Source: Tribonema minus (Eukaryota > Sar > Xanthophyceae > Tribonematales > Tribonemataceae). Taken from it: a stretch of DNA of 64,000 nucleotides. Below, one piece after another: positions 1 to 11,700 of this stretch. The notes beneath the pieces are model-generated. The model made no database searches and was not told the origin of the DNA. It worked only from the letters and a program-made list of their open reading frames with translations. The stretch is taken from positions 806,001 to 870,000 of the forward strand of contig JAFCMP010000547.1 in assembly GCA_017506865.1 (NCBI GenBank). The letters run 5' to 3'. Position numbers and translations under genes: made by a program. Position 1 is the stretch's first letter; each line of letters starts with the position of its first letter.

Positions 1-2
1 AC

Positions 3-500
3 CACAAGGGAGCGCTCATGTGCACAGTCGCAGACGGCACCGACCACGTCTTGTCACTGGTCGATGCAGCACTGAGGGACAAGAACGTCAGGGTGCTCCG
101 CTGGCTGCATGCGCGGCAGCCGCCCCTTCAGTTCACCGACATCACCATGACGGTGGCGGCCCTGCTTGGGGGGCTGCCCACGATGAAGTGGCTGCGTGCA
201 CACGGGTGCCCTCACGACATCAACGAGGTGGCCAGGACCCTGTTGCTGAGCTGCGGAGGAGCAGCAACGCCGCCAAAAATGGAGTGGGTCAGGAGCTGCA
301 GCGGAGGCGACTGGAGCGTGCAGGGGATGTCAGACATGCTGGTGCAGGCGTTGGCGCACAGCTCTCCCGCTCTCGCATGCTGGCTGCGCGCGGAAGGCGC
401 TCGCTGGCCATCGACCTTGGCGGAGGTCGTGATGACCAAGCCGGTTGCACTGCGCACCTTGCTCTGGGCGGTGCAGCAGGGCTGCCCATTTGGCCTGTGA
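3..500 (+). CDS. Ankyrin-repeat-type protein, 3' part only
   Basis: The frame is open from the left edge, so this is the C-terminal part of a longer gene. It contains degenerate ankyrin-like units typical of algal expansions: VLRWLHARQPP, MKWLRAHGCPHD, LACWLRAEGARWP and TLLWAVQQGCPFGL, each a Trp-Leu helix followed by Gly-Cys-Pro. A TGA at 498-500 ends the frame. The same frame continues without a break to a TAG at 603-605 and still looks ankyrin-like (VKLALHDLGCPCGC). The TGA may therefore be a recent nonsense change (CGA to TGA fits) or a read-through codon. Ankyrin repeats are protein-binding modules; no specific role can be inferred. Confidence 0.6.
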   Translation, partial: HKGALMCTVADGTDHVLSLVDAALRDKNVRVLRWLHARQPPLQFTDITMTVAALLGGLPTMKWLRAHGCPHDINEVARTLLLSCGGAATPPKMEWVRSCSGGDWSVQGMSDMLVQALAHSSPALACWLRAEGARWPSTLAEVVMTKPVALRTLLWAVQQGCPFGL

Positions 501-605
501 ACCACCGAGGTGTGTGACGTGTTGAGCGAGGGTTTGGCAGAGGCAGCTGCAGTCAAGCTTGCGCTGCATGACCTCGGCTGCCCCTGCGGCTGTCCGCGCC
601 CGTAG

Positions 606-2758
606 AGTACGCTCCTGAAGTTGAAGCGCTAGCGCGGGCTCACATTGCGCCAGTACGAGCGCACGGCGCAACAAACACTTGAAGGTCTGCTCGTATTCAC
701 ACACTTGCCTCGGCAATGGTGAGAGGTCTCGTTTTGCCTAAATGAGCACTGTGGCAATGATTGCTTTTCATGTTGAGGATCAAGGTTCATTGGCACTGCA
801 CTGCTAGCGAGCGAGCCACAGGGCGCGAGGCGCGCAGCGCCGCAGCGATGGCAGGCGCGAGAGCCAGTTGGCATGATTTGTCGGATTGCTGGTGCGGAGG
901 AGCGTGCTCTCAACCCGCCTCCTGGAAGGGGCACGCTCTCGCGGGTTTCACAAATGCTGATTGGTTGATGTCGCATATGCAACGCCAAGGTCTGCTTCGC
1001 AAGCCAAGCAGGGCAAGAGTGACTTTCATTTTCATTGGCAGAATGTGCTACGAGTGCAGAAGCTGCGTTCTGGCCGGGCTGTTGATGAGTGTAGAGACAT
1101 GAATATGGTGCACAGTACGAGGAGACACACAATGTGAACATGCATGGACTATGGTGGCCCAAGAGAGAGGCCAGGTGTTCTGCACGCGCATGCAGCCAGT
1201 GATTGCACATGTCACCGTTTGCCTTGTGTTGCATACATCAGCTACAGATATGGGGCTGTAGCCTTGAATAGGTGAACAGGCACTGTTGGATAGACAGGCT
1301 GTTGTACCTCAACTATACGTTCGCCCCACGCGCAGTCTGGGGGCACACACATGTACCATAACGTAGGCGCTCAGCTTCAGCCTCTACAGATATCAGGTAA
1401 GAAGCCCTATCTTGCTGGAGGTTGGGTATGCTTTTTGTGCATGTCACGAGTTAGAGTCGACAGCCGAAAGGGCAAGGCGCCAATGCTGCAGGCAAAGAAA
1501 CGCAGCAGGCCCATGGGTATACTGCCACCAAGCCGCCGGCTAGCCTATGGGTATACTGCCACCAAGCCCGCAGGCTAGCAGCTGCAGAGGCCATGCACAG
1601 CTGTATGCATGTCCAGACACACTGCCGCCAAGACCTTACAGCAAGCACCTCCCGTGAGGCCACCCATGCGCGTTGGGTAGGAAGATTGCAGATCACGCTG
1701 TTCCTGTACTAGGGGACTTGTGTTATTATTACGCTGTTCCTGTACGTGGTTGAGGGGCTGACTAACATCAATTGATATTTGGCACATGGGGTGTTCCTGG
1801 CAGCTGGTCAATTGCCCATTGATATGAGGGGGTGGCAGCCCTCAACCTGCACACCTCAAGAACTGGGCCAGAAACTGGCTTTCCTGAAATGACCAAGAAC
1901 ATGGGACACAACTCAGAAGCATACACTTCCAGTGCTGCACACAACAACCTCATTGTCTTCGCCATTCAGTCAACAGCGAATCACATGTGTTTGCATGAGC
2001 AAATGTAGGCAGCAGCAGCGCAGTCTGGCCGTCAGGCAGTTCATCTGCTGCCAAAATAAATTCCTGGGCATGCAAGCATGATGTGAGCACGCGCAGGGCA
2101 CTGTGAAAAAACGACTACCCGTGTCACAAAAGCAGGTCGTATTGATCACGTGCGCTACTGCAAGCTCGAGCGCTGCAGTGTGGACCCTGCAGTGCACCGC
2201 CAGGAAATAGCCAATTACAACTGGAACCGACAGAATGACTAATAAACAACAACATGTACCACATTGCATGTGCGAGCAGCAGCACTCAGCTCACCACACG
2301 CACCATACGCCCTGAGAGTAGCCACACTATCATGATGCTAATGAGCTCAGCATACCACGTAACCCTGTCCAACCTGCAGGACCTGGGCATCAAACAGACA
2401 TGGCTGCTGGCATGGACCTGCGCCTCTGACTTCCACAGGCAAGGGTTGTTTGGGTGAGATTAACGGTTAACCCAAGCTCTGCTCCTGCTACTTCCGCAGG
2501 CAAGACGGCAGCAGCCCTGCGCACCCTGCCTCGAACGCTGACGCCGCCGCCCTTGAGCGCGCCTACGCAGCAGCACACAATGCTCAGCCCAGCTGCCGCG
2601 CTGAGGAAAGCAAGAAAAAGCTGACGCTGCATGGAGGAAATGTTCTACGTCAGACATACGGCAGCGCTCAGTTAGCACGGGGCGGCAGCACCGCTCAGCA
2701 CAAAGCGGCAGCGATGCTCAGCGAATTCCCCGGTCACAATGCGCTGCTTCCCCCTCTG
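606..2758. other. Intergenic, no gene recognised
   Basis: About 2.1 kb of mixed, less GC-rich sequence. No convincing exon or protein family was seen on either strand. A short direct duplication occurs at 1510-1575 (a ccgcc...gctagc...tatgggtatactgccaccaagcc unit, twice). The stretch separates the ankyrin fragment from the 3' end of the aquaglyceroporin gene. Confidence 0.5.
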
Positions 2759-5700
2759 TCAACTCCAATAGCCGCCGAAAGTTGCCGTTGCGGAAGTGTG
2801 CCACGGCGGGTAGTCCTGCAGGTTGCGCGTGATCTGGTAGAAGCACGCCGCGATGAAGCCCCCCAGGTACCCCCCAATGAAGGGGACGGGGGCCCAGCCC
2901 CTGCGACGGCGGGGGCATTGGCGGCGGACGGAGGAACAGCGAGGCGGCGGCGGTTGGTTGGGTTGGTGCTGCCGCCGCTGCGGCACGGCTCGGCGGCACG
3001 AGTCAAGGGGGCTGGGAAACGGAATGAAGTTCAATTCTGCGTGGCGGCAGCAGCGCGTGCACGGCGGCGCGTGCGGTGTCTGGTCAGAGACGCAATTATG
3101 CGCGCAACTGGTGGGTCGTTGCTGTTGCCGCTGCGGTGCGTGTCGGCGGCACCAGTCAAGGGGGCTGGGGGAAACGGAATGAACATCAACTCTGCAGAGC
3201 GGCAGCAGTGCACGTGCGGTCACTGGTCCGGGACGCGAATTGTGCGTGCAACCTCAGGACGCCGGCGCCATAATGATACAAGCGGTTCGCTTCATTGAAA
3301 TTGCATTCTGGCCAGCGCGGCGTTCTCACCACTCGGACGAACTTCAAGACGCCGGCGACATCTTTCTTTAAGCACTGAACCTGAGTAAATCCTACGCAGA
3401 AGCGGCGTTCTCACCACTCGGACAACCCCTTGTTGGGCAGCGGCAGCAGCGCATGCGGTCTTTGGTACAAGACGCCGATCATGCATGCAGCCTTCAAGAT
3501 GCCGGTGACATCATTCTTCGAGCGCCTCGTTTCATTGAATCCTACCAAGCAGCAACGTCATCTCACCACTCCAAGAACCCCTTGTTGGGCAGCGGCAGCA
3601 GCGCGTGCGCAGCGCGCTGTGTCTGGTCCACGACGCCGATCATGCGTGCAACCTCATGAGTAAAGACGCCGGCGAAAAAAATCATTGTTCAAGCACTTCG
3701 CTTCATTGAATCCTACCACGCAGCAACCTCATCTCACCACTCGGAGGAGCCCTTGTTGGGCAGCGGCAGCAGCGCGTGTGCTACGCGCGGGCCGAGGTCC
3801 CTGGCGGGGTTGGCGCAAAAGCCGGTGGGCCCCGACAGCGCCATCATGAGTGCCATGAATGCGAACCCCAGGTAGTTTGCGTACACGGCGGTCCAGCCCC
3901 CCGGAGGAGGGTCCTCGTTTAACAGCTGCGTTTATGGTAGGGTTGACGGGGGCGTCGGACGCGAGCCAAGTGGGGCTAGGGTTAGTGCGCTGCCTTGACA
4001 AACATGCATGTTGGTGCTTGACACTTTCATACTGAGGTATGCTCTGTGCGTTTGGACTTTGAGTGTGTGGCGATCTGGGCGTACACGGCAGAGTACAGCG
4101 TCCCGGTGGAGGGTCCTCGTTGAACAGCTGCTTTTTTGGTAGGGTTGATGGGGGCGTCGGACGCGAGGTAAGTAGGGTTAGAGTTAGTGCGCTGCCTTGA
4201 CAAACATACATGTTGGTGCTTGACACTTGCGCACTGAGGTATGCTCTGTGTATTGTGACTTGGAGTGTGTGGCAATCTGGGCGTACACGGCAGAGTACAG
4301 CCGCCCGGCGGAGGGTCCTCGTTGAACAGCTGCGTAGGGTAGGGTTGACGGGGGCGTCGGACGCGGGCCAAGTGAGTGCGCTGCCTTGACAAGCACATGA
4401 GCTTCTTATAGGAACTTCACTAGTGTTTGACACGGACACATATCTTGAGGTCTTGCTAGTTCAGGCCCTACTGCCAGCAAATTGTGAGTCAAGTCGGTCA
4501 TGTCAGCTGCAACTGCTCCACAACATGGAACAATGCTGCTGGAAGTACTTCATTTCAAATGCGTTGCTTATGAATATGTACACAGTGTATTGTATGTTCG
4601 GACTTCATGTATGCTGTGTGTGGTTTGAACTTTGTATGTGAGGTATGCAGGTGTACATGGCAGGCTCAAGCTCCCCGGCGAAGGGTCCTCGTTGAACAGC
4701 TGAATCATGAATTGAATGGCGCGGAGCGAGGCGGGCCGTATGATTGTGCACGTATCAGGGACGAGGGGGGCAATTGTCTCTGACAGCGAAGGCTCAACAA
4801 GTGCATCCTGCTTCACGCCTAATGCACAGATGCCATGCATATCCGCTGTTTTTCGATGTTTCAGCTCCAATCCTAACTCCAACAAGCCTGACGCTGATCG
4901 TACGCCCGCGCGCGAGACGCTGGTGTCAAACAGTGTCATTGTATACAAGCACATGTACTTTGAGGTGTACTTCTATACATGTGATGTATCAAAAGTACGC
5001 TTTGAAGTGCACATTGCTGCTTGAGTGCTTGTTGGCAAAGTTCTCACCTCTCGTCGATCGTTGAACAGAAGAATGGCCCAGACCAGTACAAACGTGCACG
5101 CCGTCTCGCTGATCTGCAGTCATACACCAATGCAACAAACCTCATGAGTGATGACAGTGTTGGGGGTGTTTGAACTGTGTTGCGGTGACGCAACAACGCA
5201 CTGAACTTCGCGTTTGATGACAAGAGTAGGGAAAGCGGTGATGCAAGAAGTCACGCACTGAACTTCGCGCGTGATGACAGAGTTTGGGCTGTTCCGAATG
5301 CAGTTATGGAACAAGTCATGATGCAACAAGTCAAGCATCGAACTTCATGTACGATGACAGAGTTTGGGGTGTTCCGATTGCAGTGACACGAGCTATCGCG
5401 CGTTGGACCATACGAATGACAACAAGCCTCCAGCTTAGCAATCGTGCTGATGCGTGACCTGCTGATCAGCGCGCACCGCGACGAGGAGCGGGAACCCCCC
5501 GTGCGACCAGATCGGAGCACTGCGCATTGCGGTGACTGCCAGGCAAACTTCAAGCGCGCTGTCAACGGTTCTTCACTTCAAATGATCACGTGCTGAGCGG
5601 ACTCAGAAAGTTGTGACTCTCCGATGTGTAAGAGAGCATGATGTTGGACCGGCCCCCACCTTATCCACACATCACACTGTGCGTCATCTCCTTGTCTTCA

Positions 5701-8700
5701 ACTGACATGGGCGATTCGTGGGAGGCAGCGCTCGCGCCCATGTCAAGCGGCTCTCACGCGCACAGAGAGCTACCGCGACAGGACTGCAAGGTAAGCAATC
5801 GCAGCTGTGACGCACATGCTGTAAAGCGTCGCGCGTGCGCGCTACCGCTCACGCCCGCGCATGCACCACATGCACACAGACGCGGACGCCAACGACAACT
5901 GCAGGTCGAGCACTGTTGCTGAGCAAACTTCAATAACAACTTCAAGTCAAGCGCGTATGCTGAGCACTGCCAACAACGGCCCTCAAGACTCACCAAGTTT
6001 AGCGGGCGGTGGTAGATGGCGGGCCGCATGCAGAACGCCGACAGTTTCGCGTTCTGGTCCAGCTGGAGCGCGCCGCGGTACGCCTCTTCCGCCTCCTGAG
6101 CCGCTGCCACCGCCGCAGCCCTGCCGGCATCAGGGGTGCGATGGAAACTACTCAAAAGTTTGTACATAGAGCTGTCGGTGACATGGTGTGGTGAGCCACA
6201 AGTGCCTTCCATAAATGACCGCGGTCGCCGCTGCTGCAGCTATTGGCTATGATTCAAACAGTGCCACCATGTGGGGGTATCGGCGTACAAGCACATGCGG
6301 GGGTAGTGTACGGGGGCATGAGGGTGTAAGCGTGCTTATACAGGGTATGTCTACGCAGCCCCTGCTGGTATCAGGGGTATGATAGTATAGGTGTACCAGC
6401 ACATACAGGGTAGAGTAAGGGGGCATGAGGGTACAATGAGGGTACGTGTGCAGGGTACACAAGCGTATGCAGGGTACCGTATGGGGGTGCGAGGTCACCA
6501 GTGCATGAGCGTATACGGGTCAAGAGGATCTGGGGGTATCGGGGCATGCAATTGCGAGGCCAGTGCCATGTAACCGATGAGTACAGATGCTGAATCAAGC
6601 ACATGAGGGAGATTTGTATTCAACCAATTTGAGGCATCAGGGTTCGAGAGTATCACAGTATGGGGATGACACTGCCAAGAGTTGGGGGATGGTCGGGCTA
6701 GAAAGCAGTGCACATGCGTGAACACTGCCGCCTAACGCTGCTTCTGCCGCCGGCAGAAGCGGGTGACTACACTCTTCAACACTCGCCATGTCCCGGCTTC
6801 CGCCCTCCCTATGATGCACCGTACCGTGCCGCTGCTGCAGTTGTTGCTGCAATACTGCTGCTGCAGCTGCCACACAGACTGAGCAGTGCCACAGCGACAC
6901 CCAGCTCATGCTGCCACTGCGACGAAAAACATCAACTTTAAGTGCAGCAGACCGCTACACACGGCTCCTCCCGTACTTCGCACCCCCTCCCCCCCCAAAG
7001 CACGCACAACCTGCCACACTCGCAAGGCACCTGTCTGCCTGCTCTGGCCCCGTTGCGCCGACGTGCTGCTGGTGCTGCTGCTGTAAATGCTGTAACTGCT
7101 GCCGCTGGTCCGCCTGCGCCGCCAGCGCGCCCGGCTGCAGCTCCAGCTGTATCGACGAGCGCAGCACGCTGGAGGCGTTGCGGCGTGCGCGTTCGAGCCA
7201 CGAGGCGCCGTCGCCAACGCTGTCGCGCAGCCCGGAGCCGGCTGTGATCGCCGACACCTGCGCGTCGCGTGACAAATCGCGGCGGTGGTCAGCGCTCAGA
7301 GATATGTGCATCCGTGACGATACGCATAGTTGCAGCAAAATGCTTGCGAGGATTCAGGCATGAACCGTTGAAATTGTCGAATGCGGATCCTATGTAGAGT
7401 TCAAATGGCGCTGTCGTGCAGCCCGGAGCCGGCCGTGAGCGCGGGCAGCCGTCGCGCGACACGTGGCGGCGACGAAGCGCGGGGGGGTGGTGAGGGCGGG
7501 CGTGCGCTGCGAGATGTCCTCACAGTGAAAAACTTTGGAGTACTGCGGTAAAATGTCATCCCTGATCGTAGACCACCATGGATCCCGATTTGAAAGGCGC
7601 GGGACGCGCACCCCCCACCCTGCGCCGACCAGCAGCGCGGAGCAGCTGTCGCATGACGCGCGGCGGCGGCGGCGACGAAGGGCAGTGGGTGGTGATCAGT
7701 GCTCAGGCGTACGCGCGCTGAGACGTGCTCTCGTCAGAAAAGCGAAACGTGGGTGTTAGTTCAGGTGGCGCTGTCGCACAGCCGACCGTGAGCGCGGGCA
7801 GCTGTTGCGGCGGCAGCGGGTGGTCAGCGCTCAGGCGAATGTGCGCTTCGAGACACGCGTATACTCGCAGTGAAATGCTTCAAAGGAGTCATGTACTCAT
7901 GACAGACAAAGTGTCTCGATGCGCATGGGCGATCACTTCTGAACGACATCGCCAAGAATGCACAAGTGAGTCAACAAGTGAGTCTTTGCCACCTCCCGCC
8001 CGCGCTCCGCGTCGTGGCTTGCGCCATTGCCGTTGATCACCGATGCGTCTCCGCCGCCGCCGCTTCCCAGTGGCCCGCCACCATCGCCGCGTCCTATTGG
8101 TCCGCCACCGCCGCCGCTTCCCATTGGTCCGCCACCGCCACCGCTTCCCATTGGTCCGCCGTCAGCAGGCGTGGCGCCTGATTGGACGCTCGAGACGCGC
8201 CAGGAGCCCAGCTCTCCAGTGCTCCCGGCCTGTGGCAAGGGGGGGGGGGGGGGGGGCAGTCATTACGTGTCATGTCCACAGCGCATGCATGTCTTGCGCG
8301 ATGCGCGGGGCATTCGTCCGGTAAACCTCAATCCTGACCCCATTCCATTCCTGACCCTAACCCTGAAACCCCAGCCCTGACCCTAGCCCTAATCCTACCT
8401 CTAACCCTAACCATAACCCTAGCCCTAATTTGCAGGACACAAACACACGTGCACTGCGCCTGCCCATCGGCAGCTCCGACACCACCAGCGTCGGACATTC
8501 TGTGCGCCACATTTCCCGTGCGCATTCGGCCCCCGGAGACGGACAAGCGCAGCGCGCTTGCAAACTTCAAATCCATACTTCAAGAGAGCCCCCCCCCCCC
8601 GCCGTCGCCGTCGTGCGACACATGCAAGCGCACTTCGCGCGCTCAAGCAACAGCTCTCTTTGGGCACGCCAGCGTATGCACGAAGTGCGCACCTCACATT

Positions 8701-11700
8701 CACCGCGCGCTGCCCCCCCGCGCAGCAAGGTTATCACTGCTCGACGAGAGTGACAGTGTAACTCGCGCGTGCGAGCGCCGCTGCTGCGCGCGCTGCAACT
8801 CCCCCGCGCCGTCGCCGTCGTACCAGACGGACGCGCCGCGCGTGTCCGACGCGCACTCCGGCCGCACGTGTGTGGCACAACTTCAAGTCAATACTTCAAT
8901 GCAGCAGATCACGACAGAAAAACCAAGCACGTGCGAGCGCCGCCGCCGCCGCCGCAGCCCCGCGCGCTGCTGCTCCCCGCCCGCGCCGCGCGTCGTACGA
9001 GACGAATGCGCTGCGCGTGGCCCAACATCAAGTCACTGCTCCAACAGAGCAGTAGGGCACGTACGTGCGAGCGCCGCCGCCGCAGCCCCGCGCGCTGCCG
9101 CTCGCCCCCCGCGCCGCCGCCGCCGCCGCCGCCGTCGTACGAGACGGAACGCGCTCTCGTGTGTCATCTTCGGCCGCACGTGTGCGTCGATCCACCGCGA
9201 CCGCCGCACGACACAAATGAGCCGCGCGTTGCCAGACTTCAAGTCAGCATACTTCAAGTCTTTTTACCTCAAGTCAGTTTCCTTCAAGTCAGTATACTTC
9301 TACTTCGTATCAGTATACTTTCAGGTCAGTATACTACAAAAGCAGCACGTACACACATACGTGCGAGCGCCGCCGCCAGAGCTGCCGCTCCCCGCCCGCG
9401 CCGCCGCCGCCGCCGCCGTACAAGACAAACACGCCGCGCATATCCAACGCCAGCTCTGGCCGCACGTCGTGTGGCCCAACTCTAAACCGATACTTCAACA
9501 GAGCAGTAGTGCACGTACGTGAGAGCGCCGCCGCCGCAGCCCTGCGCGCTGCCGCTCCCGCCCCGCGCCGCCGCCGCCGCCGCCGCCGTCGTACGAGACG
9601 AACGCGCTGTCGCGCGTCGCCTCCGGCCGCACGTACGCGTCGATCCAGCGCGGCGGCTCCGGCGGCGGCGGCGGCGCAAGGCTGAAGTGCGGCAGGTACG
9701 CCAGGTAGACGACCACAGCGCCGAGGAGGGCCCCCGCAAAGTCGGCCGCCATGAGCGCGAGCGCCTCGCGCCAGCCGCGCACGCCCGTGAGCGCCTGGAC
9801 AGTGCACGGGGGGGGTGGCGCGGGGGGTAGGCAGGTGAACACTTCTGAGCGTGCAGCAGGAAAAGTGGGGCTTGTGGCCAGCGGGGCACGCCCGTCAGCG
9901 CCTACATGGCGCGCGCGTGGGGGTGCGCGTTAGGCAGATGCGTAATCATTTGAACATGCGGCGGGAAGAGTGTTTTGTTTTGTGGTACGGCGCGGCGGCG
10001 GCGGCAGCAGCGGCGGCGGCGTCAGCGGCGGCCGCGGCAGTCAGGGAGGAAGTCTTGTGAGCGCGCAGCAGAACGGATGGATTCTGCAGCACAGTGCGGC
10101 GGCGGCGGCGGTGGCGGAAGCGCCCCTGCGCGAGGACCGCGTGCCCATTCCTCAGCAAACGATGGGCATGCACGTGTGCTAGGAGAGCGCCCGCGGCCGT
10201 GCACCGAGTGCGCGGCGCTGCTGCGGAGCGGGCAGGGGTATGTATGTATGTATGTACTTCCGAAGTATTGACTCGCAACGGTGAGCGGTGACGCGAGGGT
10301 CACGCACGCGCCCGAGCGCGCGTGCGGAGCGCTGTCACGCAGCGACTCTACCTGCCTCACCCCCATCCCCTACGTAATCACTGTGCACACCCTGATTGCT
10401 TCAACAAACTTTGTTGAAGCTTATCATAAGTGCTGAAGTATGGTTAGGTCATCCAATTAAGCGTCTGTGGCGGTGCAAAGTGTCCTCTGTATGTCGAGCG
10501 TTGACATGACCAGCTTCTTCAACTTCAACCAATAGCGTTACGCTTGTCGGTGTTCTAAGGAAGCTGGACGCCAGATAAAAATGTAGTTTTATGCATGTCG
10601 GTGTTCCTCATGAATTTGGACGCCATATGAAAATCAAAGCCCTCCACCCCGCCTACGCGCGCTACCAGCGCCGCCAGACTCAGATGCCAAGTGTGTGCAG
10701 CAGCAGCACGCTGCTTCGTGCGACTTCACGGCAGCCTCCGGCGTTGAGGGCAGGGCCGATATGTATTGCGGTCGGCCTGGTGTGACGATGCGCCACGCAC
10801 TGTGCGCCGCTAGTGGTTAACCTAACCCTAACCCTAACCCGAAGCTAACCCTGAGCGGCGGCGCCGCAGCATGCGAACACTGCGTCGGAATGCCAGCCTG
10901 CATGTACCCAGCATCATGCGCGCGCACACACATAGTTCTGGAAGCTGGCGCGGTATTCGCACAACCTGCGCAATGCGCAAGCGTGACGTGCCGCAGCGTC
11001 ACTCTTGAAGTGCTGAATCTTCTCCATGCGGCAGCAGCGGCGGCGGCGGCAGCGGCGGCGGCAGCGCAGCACTGCCGTACGACTTGACGGGCACCGTCGC
11101 AAAGCTGCGCGAACGGTGAGCGGTCCATTACAGGTCTTTGAAGTAGTTCCTATGTGTGTTGAAAGTAGTGTTGTGGTGGTACGGCTCGGTGACGCTGGCT
11201 GTTGAGCACTGCCGCCGCGCAACAGCCCCCGGGCCGGTGGGCTGGTGGCGCCAGCTGCAGTAGCAACAGCAGCAGCAGTGGTGGAGCGCTGCCGTGTGAC
11301 TGCCACTGTTGCACACAATCGTTGCGCGCTCACCACTGCGAGTCATTCGTTATTGAGTGGCTAGGTTATGTTAACGACTCGAGGTAATTTCGCACGCACC
11401 TGCGCAAAGACGAAGGCGGGGTTGGGCACGGTGCTGATGTGTCCAAACATGGCTGTGGCGATGAAGAATGCCTGCACACAACACACCGTAATCAGAGCGC
11501 CAGAGATGTCAGCGTGACGCGTCACCCCGCCCGTAAGATGCAATGGTGGGGCCGACACCGACGTCAGGTGTGAATGTGAAAGGCGACAATTTTCCAAACC
11601 AGCAGCGCACAAAATATGGGTTGTGAGGTGCAGATTGTGCGTGGGCACGACCGGCAAGGGCTGAGCAATGCCATAGTCTGTGCCATTGCGGGTATGAACC

